DNA of 36,855 nt from an uncultured Saprospirales bacterium (GCA_937864265.1 CALMIR010000195.1:1-36855), one strand, 5' to 3'; shown: positions 8,838-19,300, counted from the stretch's first letter. Numbers and translations are program-made. Notes: a model not told the origin generated them from the letters alone.

Positions 8838-11800
8838 TTAATTAGCCAATAACTTAAAAGTTTGTACCTCATTATCCCCAATGGTTACACTGAGGAAGTA
8901 AACGCCAGCAGGCAATCTGGGGGTATCCAATTGCATGAAAGCACCTTCCACTTTCTGCTTGCCCTGAAGGATCACCTGACCCGCCGCGTTGTGAAGCATG
9001 TAGTTTACATCCCCGTCCAAAACATCCGTAAAGGTCATTTCAATCAAATTGGTAAAGGGATTGGGCGACACATTCAACACCTGTTGTCCAGTGTAGATGT
9101 TTTCCCTCCTGATTACCAAGGTAGGGGTGTAGAAAATATGCTCGTAGTCGATACTAGGATCTTCGTTGTAAACTTTAATGCGGAAGAAATACAAATTGCG
9201 CTGTCCCAGGGTGGTGAAGGAATAGCTGTGCAATTCGGTGCTGGTTCTGCCTTCCGGTTCAACCGAGCCAATGACTTCAAAGTTTTTCCCGTTGAAGGAC
9301 TGCTCAATTTCAAATTTGGTGCACTTGTATTCTGGTTGGGTATTCCACTCCAGCAATATATCTGAGGAAGAGGCATAATCCCCTTCAAATTTTACCACTT
9401 TAGTAACCAGCTCATCGGCATATTTGGTGATTTCCACATCGTCGATCACAATACCAGTATGGTTGCCCGACCCTTCCGATTTGAAAACAAAGCGGAAAGC
9501 CACGCTTTCGTTGCCAGCCAAGTTGCTGATGTTCAAGGAATAAGGCGTGAATCCTAACCGAGTTCCGCTAAAATAGTCGTTGCCAATCGAGAACGCCGCA
9601 GTAGGCTCTGTATCGTTGCTGAAATTGTACCAGTTTTCGTTGTCAGCGCTGCCCAATACCCGCCAGCTCTGACCGCGATCAGTTGAATATTGTACTTGCA
9701 AGCCATCGAAACCGGCATGCAGCTTGTATTTCGCCCAAAAACTGAATTCGTAAATGCCTTGTTCTGAAAAATCAAAATTGGGCAAGTACAATATCGTATG
9801 CGTATTGGGTTGATAGTATTCTTCATTCAGGCCAATGACAAAAGCGTTGTTGCCGCTGTGGGTGCCATCTTTGCCAGAAACAGAAGAATTGCCGCGTTCA
9901 AAAGAAGAGCCGCTGATGGTATAAACGCCGAATTGTTCTTCATTCTTCTCAAAGCTACCACTATACGCCTCCGTATCTGGAAGGTAGGGCAGCGGTCGGT
10001 CGGGCAATATTTTGATGGAAGTTTCTTCTCTCAAATCTCCGTTGATGGTCAGGCTGGCATTATAAGTGCCTGGCTGGGCGTATTCCCGGCTGGCATTTTC
10101 CTGGTCGGAGGTGATGCCGTCGCCCAGTTCCCAGAAGAAACTGCCTGCATTGAGGGAGCGTTCGCCCCGGAATTCCAGCGGCGATTGGGTGTAGTGGACG
10201 CGATCTACCTCCAGCACGTTGTAAGGATCCGAAAAGACATCTGTCGTCCAAAGTCCACGTCCGTAAGTGCTGGCCAGAACCATCTTATCAGAGCGGCGCA
10301 ATTGCAACATCGTGACCCGTGTGAGCGGCGTGCCTTTGCCCGGTACAGGAGGCATCCATTGGGTATTCGCACCATCTAACAGGTCGGTTGTCCATGCCCC
10401 GAACTCGGTGCCTATGATGGCCTGAGTGGGATCATTGGGGTTGAAAATACCCCAGTGTACCGGCATATCCGGTAAGTTGCCGTCCAGCGTCACCCAGGTA
10501 TTACCACCATCGAAACTTTCTTTGATATTGGCGATGCCGAAATTAGAAAGCGTGACCAACAAGTGATCGGGATTGCCTATTTCGATATCAATATTGCCTA
10601 CCCATCCGGCTGTGGAGGGCGATAAAACGGTGCCACTCACCGTAGTGCCTTCATGGGCATTGTTCACCCGGATAATGCGCCCGGTGCTGGTGCCGAAATA
10701 AACCCGGTTGGGTACATTTGGATCTACCGTTACTGCAGTGACATTTGGGCTCACCCCATCTATATCCACTGGCCCGGACTGGCCACCGCCAGTAACATGC
10801 CAGCGCCAATAATCGCCAGAATTGGTTTCGGTGTATAAAATGTTGTTTTCGTTGTCATAATCAGAGGGATTGACGAAGCCGCCATCGGTTTCTGCGCCAG
10901 ATCCAAAGTTTTTGCCGCCATCTGTAGAAAGGGCATAAGCGCCAAAATACAGGGAAACCATTTGAATATCCGGTTCGTTCTCGTCAATATGGCAGAAAAA
11001 GCCATCGCCACCCAGCACTTCGCGGGCATCATCTATGCCAAACTGGTTGAGTTGCAAAGAACCGTTGTCCTGCGTGCCGCCCAGGAAATAGTCTTTCAAA
11101 AACTCCGGGTGAATGGCACAAGCGTAAAACTGGGTCACGTTGTAGTCCTTATTCCGATCGGTGATGTTGGAATAATTAGAAGTTCGCCAAATACCACCGT
11201 CATTTCCAAAGAAAATCACACCGGGCGTTTCATCGTCAAAAAGGCATTTGTGCTGGTCGGCATGTACATATTGCCGATCGGCACCTGTCCAGTGAGAAAT
11301 CCGGTTGAAGCTAAAACCGCCATTTTCACTCATATACAAATCAATGCCGCCAATGACGATGCGCTGATCGTCGAAGGGATCAACCGTTACTTCCAAGTCA
11401 TAACCGCCTTGATCGCGTGCATAGTTAACGCCATTACCGTCGGTTGGTGTAGAGCGGGCTATCCAGTTGCCATTTTCGTTTTTCAAATGCAAGGCCGTAC
11501 CCTGACCATTGTTATTGCCTACGGCGTAAATGACGTAGGGCGAAGATTGGCTAACGGACATCTCCACCCGGGAAACACCGGACATAAAGCCATTATTCAG
11601 TGTGATATTTTCCCAACTGCCCGCAGCACCTGATTGCGATTTAAAAATAGAAGTGTGGTTGGCCACAAAGATGGTATTGCTGGCCTTGTGGTAATCAATA
11701 TCGTGCATACCATCCTGTACACCGCCTACGTCCAGCCCTAGAATTTTAGTCCAGGATGTACCTCCGTCCTGACTGCGCCACAAGCCGCGATGGGTAGCCG

Positions 11801-12470
11801 CATAAATATCGCTGGTAATGGGATGGACAAAAATATCCTGCGTGTATTGGAAAGTAGCGTTCACGGTAGAAGGGAGCGCTGCCCAGTTCGAGCCGCCATC
11901 GGTCGATTTGAAAATGGCCAAGCCCGGCATCCCCGCATACCATTCACCGGTAGCGAGGTACATGATTTGCGGGTTGTTGGAATCTTGATCCAAATCGCCT
12001 ACGGAAATATTATCCATGTAATCGTTCACTTTCACCCAGTTGGCGGGAGTCAGGCTCACATCAGTCGATTTCCATAAACCACCCGATACCCCCCCAACCC
12101 ATACGGTATTCCTGGTTGGATCGTTTTTGTCAATCATAATGGTACGGGTGCGGCCTCCGATGTTGTTGGGGCCTCTTTCGCGCCAGCGCGCCTCGGTAAT
12201 ATTGCCGGGGTTTCGGCCATATTCCATCTCGGCCTGCAAGCGTTTGGTTGTTTCATACGCTTTGAGCAAACGCTCGTGAGGTGGATAGCCCAGCGCGGGG
12301 TCTTTGGTCATCTCAAACTGACGTTTGAGCATCTCGTCAATGCGCTGCTCTTTGGACAGCTTTTCATCTTCTTCCTGGTAGGTCGTTGCTTTTTTTTCAG
12401 CCAGGAGCAGCCATCCTGTACCAATGGCCAGCGCGAAAAAAGGTAAAGTGTAGAGGAATGATTTCTTCAT
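8838..12470 (-). CDS. sortilin/BNR-propeller T9SS-secreted protein with PKD domain
   Basis: A 1210-residue secreted protein. An N-terminal hydrophobic leader (MKKSFLYTLPFFALAIGTGWLLLA) is followed by a charged helical stretch. Then comes a large VPS10/sialidase-type propeller (about 100-750) with Asp-box motifs STDGGSNW, SQDGGTSW, STDGGKNFG and SFDGGNTW. Next are a PKD domain (about 755-830, FFWELGDGITS), a jelly-roll module (about 845-1010, ending IVIDDVEIT) and an FN3-like module. A T9SS type A sorting domain closes the chain (about 1125-1210, VSPNPFTN to FKLLAN). The propeller lacks an obvious catalytic signature, so glycan or protein binding, or hydrolysis, are all possible. It should be exported by the T9SS and either released or anchored on the surface. 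Confidence 0.88.
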   Translation of the reverse strand: MKKSFLYTLPFFALAIGTGWLLLAEKKATTYQEEDEKLSKEQRIDEMLKRQFEMTKDPALGYPPHERLLKAYETTKRLQAEMEYGRNPGNITEARWRERGPNNIGGRTRTIMIDKNDPTRNTVWVGGVSGGLWKSTDVSLTPANWVKVNDYMDNISVGDLDQDSNNPQIMYLATGEWYAGMPGLAIFKSTDGGSNWAALPSTVNATFQYTQDIFVHPITSDIYAATHRGLWRSQDGGTSWTKILGLDVGGVQDGMHDIDYHKASNTIFVANHTSIFKSQSGAAGSWENITLNNGFMSGVSRVEMSVSQSSPYVIYAVGNNNGQGTALHLKNENGNWIARSTPTDGNGVNYARDQGGYDLEVTVDPFDDQRIVIGGIDLYMSENGGFSFNRISHWTGADRQYVHADQHKCLFDDETPGVIFFGNDGGIWRTSNYSNITDRNKDYNVTQFYACAIHPEFLKDYFLGGTQDNGSLQLNQFGIDDAREVLGGDGFFCHIDENEPDIQMVSLYFGAYALSTDGGKNFGSGAETDGGFVNPSDYDNENNILYTETNSGDYWRWHVTGGGQSGPVDIDGVSPNVTAVTVDPNVPNRVYFGTSTGRIIRVNNAHEGTTVSGTVLSPSTAGWVGNIDIEIGNPDHLLVTLSNFGIANIKESFDGGNTWVTLDGNLPDMPVHWGIFNPNDPTQAIIGTEFGAWTTDLLDGANTQWMPPVPGKGTPLTRVTMLQLRRSDKMVLASTYGRGLWTTDVFSDPYNVLEVDRVHYTQSPLEFRGERSLNAGSFFWELGDGITSDQENASREYAQPGTYNASLTINGDLREETSIKILPDRPLPYLPDTEAYSGSFEKNEEQFGVYTISGSSFERGNSSVSGKDGTHSGNNAFVIGLNEEYYQPNTHTILYLPNFDFSEQGIYEFSFWAKYKLHAGFDGLQVQYSTDRGQSWRVLGSADNENWYNFSNDTEPTAAFSIGNDYFSGTRLGFTPYSLNISNLAGNESVAFRFVFKSEGSGNHTGIVIDDVEITKYADELVTKVVKFEGDYASSSDILLEWNTQPEYKCTKFEIEQSFNGKNFEVIGSVEPEGRTSTELHSYSFTTLGQRNLYFFRIKVYNEDPSIDYEHIFYTPTLVIRRENIYTGQQVLNVSPNPFTNLIEMTFTDVLDGDVNYMLHNAAGQVILQGKQKVEGAFMQLDTPRLPAGVYFLSVTIGDNEVQTFKLLAN

Positions 12471-12505
12471 AATAGAAACTTTTATGCCTTATAATAACAC
12501 AATTG

Positions 12506-12525
12506 TTGTTCAATCTTGTTCAATC
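12506..12525. repeat. tandem 10-bp repeat in leader of BNR-propeller gene
   Basis: TTGTTCAATC occurs twice head-to-tail with no spacer at 12506-12515 and 12516-12525. It sits just downstream (in transcription sense) of the -7 promoter word of the leftward 1210-residue gene, so it covers the likely transcription start. One helical turn per unit would suit an operator, but it may be only a small duplication. Confidence 0.4.
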
Positions 12526-12527
12526 CC

Positions 12528-12535
12528 CAAAAATA
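12528..12535 (-). promoter_or_regulatory. Bacteroidota -7 promoter element for BNR-propeller gene
   Basis: On the minus strand this reads TATTTTTG, an exact fit to TAnnTTTG. It is 57 bp upstream of the ATG at 12470, a reasonable leader length. About 19 bp further upstream there is a TTTT run instead of the ideal TTTG -33 element, so the match is partial. Confidence 0.4.
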
Positions 12536-13051
12536 GGAGATTTAGCATTTGCCGAAAAGCAAAGCGTCGTATCTTGGGTGTTTGCCGACAAAATTGACCG
12601 AGGACAATAGATTTACCCAAGGAAAAACGACACTGCATACTTGTTGATGATAATGGTAAAGTTGAAAAAAGTAACAATCCTGAGTGCGTAAAATATTGCT
12701 AAACTACTATTTTTAATGGAAAACTGCTGTTGGGCGACAGTTTTCGAATGTCGGATGTCGGAAGCCTGACGGCCTCCTACACCCTCCCGAATCCTGTAAA
12801 TCATGTCTGAAAACACGCACACTCGATGTCGGATTTCGGATTCTTGCCTCTGTCCGACCGGCTCATACGGATCGGAGGTCAGATTTCCGAATAAGGATCA
12901 ACCCCGCCTCCCGCTGAAAGCGGGATTCGCCCGCCCGGACACGCCTCCGGTCGGAGAGGGGCAGGTATTTTCGATTTATGAAGTTGGCTACACCCACCCT
13001 CACCCTCATGCCCACCCCTGTCCAGTTACACACAAGTATGCCATAAACACG
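12536..13051. other. long intergenic stretch without a convincing gene
   Basis: Roughly 500 bp of the 653-bp gap between two leftward T9SS-cargo genes. Short open frames exist on both strands but none has a leader, a recognisable motif or plausible composition. Visible items are a 15-bp repeat differing by one base (ATGTCGGATGTCGGA at 12748-12762 and ATGTCGGATTTCGGA at 12826-12840), a small TCCCGC-TGAAA-GCGGGA hairpin near 12910-12930, and CACCC-rich sequence around 12990-13020. The composition shifts from AT-rich near the leftward gene to GC-rich in the middle. It could hold a dispersed repeat or a small RNA; neither is shown. Confidence 0.5.
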
Positions 13052-13091
13052 AATAGCCAAACCAGTATATGCATAAACTGGTTTGGCTATT
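13052..13091 (-). terminator. 15-bp perfect hairpin after the small T9SS cargo gene
   Basis: AATAGCCAAACCAGT at 13052-13066 and ACTGGTTTGGCTATT at 13077-13091 are perfect inverted repeats around a 10-base loop. It begins 32 bp past the stop of the leftward 137-residue gene. There is no real T run on the exit side, so termination is likely but not textbook. Confidence 0.6.
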
Positions 13092-13123
13092 TCAGCAGTA
13101 CATACGGATCAATCAATGCCGTA

Positions 13124-13537
13124 TTAGTTTTGGATGGCCGCATCTGTTTTAAAGAGCATTAGCGATTCTACCACCTCATTTTTGTAGTCGAGCAAGCGAA
13201 CGACAAAAATACCGGAGGGCAGCGCAGAAACGTCATATACTTCCCCTTTTGCAATAGCAAAACTGGCTACTTCCTGCCCTGTGCTGGAGAAAATGCGGAT
13301 TTCCCTGGCAAAACCCTTAGTAACCGCTTCCTCATTCAGTTGAAAGTACTGGTTGGCTGGATTGGGATAAACCACATAATCCACTTTTGTTATTTTCGCA
13401 ATAGTGGAAGTGCCAGGTGTAGCATTGCTACTAGGCTGGTTGTTGTTGTAATTGCTGTGGTTGCCACAGGAGCCGTGTTGCGCCCAAGCGGCCATACCCA
13501 CGAGTAGAAACACCAAAGAGAGTATCAGTTTTTTCAT
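13124..13537 (-). CDS. very small secreted protein made mostly of a T9SS sorting domain
   Basis: A 137-residue protein. It has a signal peptide (MKKLILSLVFLLVGMAAWAQ), an Asn/Ser/Gln/Thr-rich linker of about 35 residues with one CGNH segment, then a T9SS type A sorting domain filling the rest: VVYPNPANQYFQL, IRIFSSTGQEV, VSALPSGIFVVRLLD. There is no room for a folded passenger domain. In this family the sorting domain directs export across the outer membrane and is usually cleaved, which would leave only a short Asn-rich peptide outside the cell. It is divergent from the multihaem cytochrome gene, with 66 bp between the starts. Confidence 0.85.
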   Translation of the reverse strand: MKKLILSLVFLLVGMAAWAQHGSCGNHSNYNNNQPSSNATPGTSTIAKITKVDYVVYPNPANQYFQLNEEAVTKGFAREIRIFSSTGQEVASFAIAKGEVYDVSALPSGIFVVRLLDYKNEVVESLMLFKTDAAIQN

Positions 13538-13603
13538 AGAACAGGTTTAAGTGATTAACAATCCCTAAATTTACAAAAAAAAGCATCAAAGGCCAGTTTT
13601 TTT

Positions 13604-15505
13604 ATGACCAGACCATTCTTTTTGCTGTTTTTAGCACTTGGAGGACTTTTTTTGTTGTTGTGTAGTCGCGAATTGCCTGAAACGACCGATCAAAGCCCTT
13701 TTTTGAATGTGCAACAAGATGTGGCTTATGTCGGTATGTCCACCTGCCGTTCTTGTCACGACAACATCCATGCTTCTTTTATCCATACGGGTATGGGGCG
13801 CTCTTTCGATCATGCGACTTTGGAAAAAACAGGTGCTACTTTTGGCCAACACGCCCTGGTGTACGACAGCACTTCCAATTTTTACTACTATCCCTTTTTT
13901 CGCGACAGCCTGATGTATGTGTTGGAATTCCGCTTGGAAAACGGCGATACCACCCACCAAAGATTGGAGCAAATCCACTACATCGTTGGGTCCGGGCAGC
14001 ATACCAACTCCCATATCCTCGATATCAATGGCTTCATATACCAGGCACCGGTGACCTATTATACCCAAGAAAAACGCTGGGATATGGCGCCGGGTTTTCG
14101 AGGCGATAATATTCGATTCAGCCGCTTGCTGACAGCGGAATGCCTGACCTGCCACAATCATTTCCCAACCCCCGTTGCCGGTTCCATCAACAAATTTACC
14201 GATATGCCGCGCGGTATCGAATGCGAGCGCTGCCACGGACCAGGAGCATTGCATGTACGCGAAAAACTGGCCGGGCACCTCATTGACACAGCTAAATTCA
14301 CCGACTTTACCATTGTAAACCCCCGAAAATTGCCCCGCGATCTGCAACTCGACCTTTGCCAGCGCTGCCACCTCCAGGGCATCGCTGTGCCAAACGAAGG
14401 AAAGACCTTTTTCGACTTCAAACCGGGCATGGCCTTGCATGAGGTATTCAATGTATTTCTGCCCCGTTATACCGACTCACACGAGCGCTTCATCATGGCT
14501 TCGCAGGCTGATCGGCTGCGCCTCAGTCCCTGCTTTATGCAGTCGGAAATGACTTGCCTGACCTGCCACAACCCCCATGTGAGTATAGAGCAAACTTCCG
14601 GCAATCAGTACAACCAGGCTTGCATCAATTGCCACGGCGGGAAACGGGAAACCGCCTGCGCCTTGACCCCAAACGAACGCCAAGCCAGCCAAGATAACTG
14701 TTCGGGTTGCCACATGCCGCGATCCGGCAGCATTGATATTCCCCACGTGAACATTACCGACCACTACATCACCCGGCCATCCAACAAAGGAGTAGCCGTA
14801 AAGGCGAAAGAAGCACCCCGCTTTTTAGGCTTACAAATCCTGACCAAGGCCAATGCCAGCGATTTGGAAATGGCTAGGGCATACATCGCGATGTTCGACA
14901 AATACCTGCCCAGCCCGCTTATGCTCGACTCCGCTGCTTGGTACGTCAACCGAGTGCCAGAGGGGCGTGAAAAATGGCAGACGCAAATCCATCTGCAATT
15001 CGCCCGAGAAAACTATCCGGCCATTGTCGCTTTAGCCAAGGGCCATCCAGCAACTGATTTGACCGAAGCCTGGACGGCTTACCGCATTGGGGAGGCTTTC
15101 GCCAAAACGGGGGCTTACGATATAGCCCTGACGTATTACCAAAAAGCAGTTGACTTGCTGCCTTTGCACCTGGAATTTCAGGAAAAACTGGGTACAGCCC
15201 ATCTTCAACTCCAACAGCCCGATCGAGCCATCGCAGTACTGGAAGGAGTGCTTCGCGAAAACCCCAAGCAAGCGGTAGCCTGGTGCAATTTGGGCTATGC
15301 CTATATCCTGCAAGGTCAAACCCAACAGGCGGAGCAATGCTACGACAAAGCCATCGCGCTGGATCCCGACTATGTGCAGGCTTTGCTCAACAAGGCCGCA
15401 GCACGGCTCTTACAACAGGATAAAGCTGGTGCCAAAAAGCTGGCGCAACGGGTGTTGCGGCTAAATCCTGAACATGCGATGGCAAAGGCTATCGTCGGTG
15501 GGTGA
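13604..15505 (+). CDS. seven-haem cytochrome c with C-terminal TPR domain
   Basis: A 633-residue exported protein. A hydrophobic leader ends in LLLC-SRE, with C20 a possible but atypical lipidation site. Seven CxxCH haem-attachment motifs follow: C48 (CRSCH), C180 (CLTCH), C207 (CERCH), C252 (CQRCH), C318 (CLTCH), C340 (CINCH) and C366 (CSGCH). Their spacing resembles cytochrome c554-type proteins. From about residue 485 the chain becomes helical with about four TPR units (AWTAYRIGEAFAKTG, AWCNLGYAYILQGQ, ALLNKAAARLLQQ). The likely role is periplasmic or outer-membrane-facing electron transfer with the TPR part docking a partner. No catalytic pentahaem signature is evident, so nitrite or hydroxylamine chemistry is not claimed. 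Confidence 0.9.
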   Translation: MTRPFFLLFLALGGLFLLLCSRELPETTDQSPFLNVQQDVAYVGMSTCRSCHDNIHASFIHTGMGRSFDHATLEKTGATFGQHALVYDSTSNFYYYPFFRDSLMYVLEFRLENGDTTHQRLEQIHYIVGSGQHTNSHILDINGFIYQAPVTYYTQEKRWDMAPGFRGDNIRFSRLLTAECLTCHNHFPTPVAGSINKFTDMPRGIECERCHGPGALHVREKLAGHLIDTAKFTDFTIVNPRKLPRDLQLDLCQRCHLQGIAVPNEGKTFFDFKPGMALHEVFNVFLPRYTDSHERFIMASQADRLRLSPCFMQSEMTCLTCHNPHVSIEQTSGNQYNQACINCHGGKRETACALTPNERQASQDNCSGCHMPRSGSIDIPHVNITDHYITRPSNKGVAVKAKEAPRFLGLQILTKANASDLEMARAYIAMFDKYLPSPLMLDSAAWYVNRVPEGREKWQTQIHLQFARENYPAIVALAKGHPATDLTEAWTAYRIGEAFAKTGAYDIALTYYQKAVDLLPLHLEFQEKLGTAHLQLQQPDRAIAVLEGVLRENPKQAVAWCNLGYAYILQGQTQQAEQCYDKAIALDPDYVQALLNKAAARLLQQDKAGAKKLAQRVLRLNPEHAMAKAIVGG

Positions 15506-15529
15506 TTAATGCCATTCCATTTAGAATTG

Positions 15530-16303
15530 CTAAAAAGGAGCAGGATTAGTTGGCGGGAAACGAAACTGCAAACGCACCTGTTCTAAAAACTCATCCTTGC
15601 GGCGCCGGGCGATGGGCACTTTGCTGCCGTTTTCCATTAAGGCATAGCCGCCATCCTCCCGGAGTATCTTTTTGACGTAGGCCAGGTTTACCATGTGGGA
15701 TTGATGGATTTTAAAAAACTGATTTTCGGGCAACAACTCTTCAAATTCTCTCATAGGCTTGGCGATCAGGTGCCGTTCGTTGCTCATCATGAAAAACGTT
15801 GTATAGCTTCCATCTGACTCCAGGTGGGAGATTTGGTTGACAGGCAAGAAGACGATGCCTTCACTGCCTGACAAGGTCATTTTTTCGATTTTCCGGGTAC
15901 GGGCGCTTTCGATCAGATGTTCCATTCTGGTTGCTAAATCATCAGGTATTTTGACGCTGATCCGATCAATTGCCTGAGCCAGTTCCATCGGGTTAATAGG
16001 TTTCAACAAATAGTCTAAGGCGTGGTATCGGAAGGCTTTGATGGCAAATTCATCATGGGCAGTGGTGAAAATCACCTGGAATGTAGGATGGGGAAATTTG
16101 TCGAGCAGATCGAACCCAGTGCCGCCGTCTAAAGAAATATCGAGTAGCAGCGCATGCGGCTGGCTGTTGCGTATGAGCATGTAAGCACTTTCGACACTGC
16201 CTGCTTCAGCGCAGACTTCAACCTCAGGACAGAAAGAGGCCAGCATCGTTCGGAGTGCTTGCCGTGCATCGGCTTCATCGTCAATGATGGCAATTCGCTT
16301 CAT
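15530..16303 (-). CDS. LytTR-family response regulator
   Basis: A 257-residue cytoplasmic regulator. The receiver domain (1-120) has the acidic pair D8/D9, phospho-acceptor D55 in LLLDISL, the TTAHD switch and K101 in LLKP. A LytTR DNA-binding domain follows (about 137-250) with the typical FLPVNQISHLESDGSYTTF and FFKIHQSHMVNLAYVKKI segments and the PIARRRKDEF end. It starts three bases after the stop of the upstream kinase gene, so the two form an operon and a cognate pair. LytTR proteins bind paired direct repeats about two helical turns apart; three such repeats lie upstream of the kinase gene. Confidence 0.95.
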   Translation of the reverse strand: MKRIAIIDDEADARQALRTMLASFCPEVEVCAEAGSVESAYMLIRNSQPHALLLDISLDGGTGFDLLDKFPHPTFQVIFTTAHDEFAIKAFRYHALDYLLKPINPMELAQAIDRISVKIPDDLATRMEHLIESARTRKIEKMTLSGSEGIVFLPVNQISHLESDGSYTTFFMMSNERHLIAKPMREFEELLPENQFFKIHQSHMVNLAYVKKILREDGGYALMENGSKVPIARRRKDEFLEQVRLQFRFPPTNPAPF

Positions 16304-16306
16304 GTT

Positions 16307-19300
16307 TTAATATTTATAGATGTCGGGATTTTCAGTCAAACCAATTTGGATAAGGACTTCGGTTCCTTCCACTTCTCCATTTGTATTTTGTAGCGATTCT
16401 ACCCTTACCGTATTGCTCATGCCTTCATCGGCCAATAGCTTTAAACGATTTAGGGTAATGGACATTCCGACAGATTGATGGTTATGGGTGGATTTCTGCT
16501 GATTCATATCCCGGGATATACCTTTGCCATTGTCACGGATATTCACTTCAATGAGGTTTGCCTTTTTTTTAAAAAACACCTCAACCCGGCCTCCGTTTTC
16601 TCGCCCTGCAATGCCATGTAATACAGCGTTTTCAACATAAGGTTGTACAAGCAGGGGGGGGAATTTTACTTCAAAAGCATCAACACCAGGGGCGACTTCA
16701 ATCATGTAATGGAATCGGTCTTTGAAGCGTAATTTTTCCAAAGACAAGTAATTGTCCAATAACTTCACTTCTTCGGCTAAAGAAATTTTTCCGGCAACCG
16801 ATGCATTAAGGGTACTTCTGACCAAGGTAGCAAAACTACTGAGGTACAAGATGGCAGATTGCTTTTCATTTTGCAAAATGAAATTCTGTATAGAGTTCAA
16901 GCAATTAAAAATGAAATGTGGGTTCATCTGTGCTTGCAGCGCCGAGCGTTCCAGATCTGCTATCCGCAGCTGTATTTGATGGGCTTCTTTTAGCTGCCGG
17001 GTGCGGTACTTGTAAATACCCAGCGTCGCCAAAAATAGCATAGAAAGCCCCAATGCCTTCGCCCACCAGGTAGCGTACCAAGGGGGCATGATTTCAAATT
17101 GCAACCGAGCAGATTCACTCCAGGTGCCATCTTCGTTTTGCGCTTGTACTTCAAATTGTCGTCTTCCGGGTGATAAGGCAGGAAAATTTACTGATCGGCT
17201 CAGCGTGGTCGCCCACCAACCGCCGTTCATGCGATAGCGGTAGAGGATTTTGCCCTTCATTTTATAGTTGATGGCGAAAAAGCTGATGGTCAAATTGTTT
17301 TGTTTTGCAGCAAGCTGCAAGATATTGCTTGCATGCAGTTGTTGGTTGTTAGCCACCACCGATGCCACCTGAGGACGTGGAACAGCATGCTTTTTGGTTT
17401 GGTTTAAAAAATGTACCAATCCTTTGTTCGTGGCTATCCATCCTTGTTCGCCCTTCGTGCAGATGTGGCTTATCTCGTTGGAGGGCAGCCCATGAAATAG
17501 GGTGATTTGATTCACTTTCCGTTGCCCCCATGTGCCACTGATCCGGTTCAGCCCGTTTAAAGTTCCAGCCCATAGCGTGCCCTCTTCGTCGGCCCATAGG
17601 CATTCCAACATATCAGCAGTAAGGCCTTGACTGGTCGTAATTTGTTCGGTTTTGCCGTTTTTCCAAAAAACAATACCGCCGCCCTTGGTCGCCACCGCTA
17701 GGCTGCTATCGGGTAACAAAGCGATGTCTTCTACTCGCAGCGAAAAGGCGGGGTGCAGGTTTTGGCAACTTTGTAAAGTATTGTTTTCCCATTGGAACAA
17801 CCCTTTTTGTTGTCCTACCCATATCTTGCCAGAAAAGTCTTCCCTCACGGCAAAAGTTCTAAGGTCAAGGCCGACAAGGTCGTTACTCACCAGTTTTTGC
17901 GGAAGCGCCACGCTGTTAAAGCCTCGAAATGCGGATACCCATAGCCGTTCGTTCTGGGGACTTCCGGTGATTTTGTCAGCATAAATGAAGGGGTAATCCG
18001 GATCAGGTGCTGCGCATAGTTTCCACCTGGTATCCGTCAAATAAAAGAGCTTGTCTCGGCCAGCCCAAAGTTGTTGCGTGGGCTGATCAAAATACAGGGC
18101 AGATATGGCGCCAGCATCGGGTATTTCAGGCAGCTTTTCCCATCTTTGGGAGAAATAATCAAGCTTCCAAACGTTCCCATTTTCCAGCCCCACAAAGAGT
18201 TCGCCCTCTTTTTTGATGGCCAGTGCAGTTACTTTTTCATCTGGCAGACCCGATTCAGCATCATAGACTGAAAAAGCATCAACTGGGGCATAAAATACGC
18301 CGTCTTCATGGGTGGCAAACCACCGCCCCCCCACCCGATCTTCCATCATGAAGTTGATGGTTTTACCCGATAACCAAGCGTGGCCGTTGCTTTCCCTAAA
18401 GGCCTGGAGCGATTCGAACGCCCTCAACCCATGGTGATTGCTTAGTCCCAGCAACAACTGCCCGGTTTGCATCAACCTGGCATACCGGATATTGTATGGA
18501 AAATGGCAGTGCCACAAGTTTTTCCCATCTTCTATGTACCAAACGTCATCAAACATCTGGAACAGGTATTTGCCTGCATCCAGGAAAAAAGCTTCAGGAG
18601 TATGTATTTCTTTCCTTGAATAAAATTGATCGGGGAAAGACCATACTTCGTCATTGACATGAAAATAAACCGGGAAATGGCGGATTGTATCGGAAAGTTT
18701 GTTCTGGTCTGATTTCAATAGGGTTGGTTTCCGGTAGTTGTAAATACCAAAAATGGATTGACCCTTTTGCTCAAACACCTGACTGTATGACGGTTTGGCT
18801 TGTAGATGCTTGACCAATGTTCCATTTTTTGAAATGGTGATGATGCCATACTTAAAAGTAGCAATATGAACGCTTTCTCCTGCCCCTTCAACGATGAAGC
18901 CGCCTACAAGGGTAGCTCTTCCTTGTAGGTTTTCCAAAACTTCATTGAACCAATACGGATGAATGCTATCGCCCTCCATATAATACAAGTTGCCGCTCAT
19001 GGCCTGCATCCATAGCCTACCCAGGGTATCGAACTGCATCATAAAAATAACATTTTCCACCAACCCTTCCTTGAAGCCATAGTTGTGGAATTCATAGCCA
19101 TTGAAGCGGCTCACCCCATTGTCGGTTGCGATCCATATAAAGTCTTTTTTGTCTTGTAAAATATGATAAACTTCCGGGCTGGCAAGCCCATCATCAGTGG
19201 TGTACTGACGGAAGGAAGGATGAGGGGCGCGCTGGGCAGAAACGCTAGGCAGAATACCAAATACAAACAAATTCAAACAGACCATCCATCCATACTGACA

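Noticed and set aside
10962-11633. 223-codon plus-strand open frame inside the BNR-propeller gene
   Set aside because: Antisense to a long protein with clear Asp-box motifs; composition is that of a reversed strand and no domain is seen.
12803-13162. 119-codon plus-strand open frame in the long intergenic region
   Set aside because: It contains the 13052-13091 hairpin and low-complexity His/Pro codons, and runs into the end of the small T9SS gene on the other strand.
13631-14440. 269-codon minus-strand open frame inside the cytochrome gene
   Set aside because: It lies fully inside the haem-motif region of the plus-strand gene, has no leader or domain, and mirrors the codon bias of the real frame.
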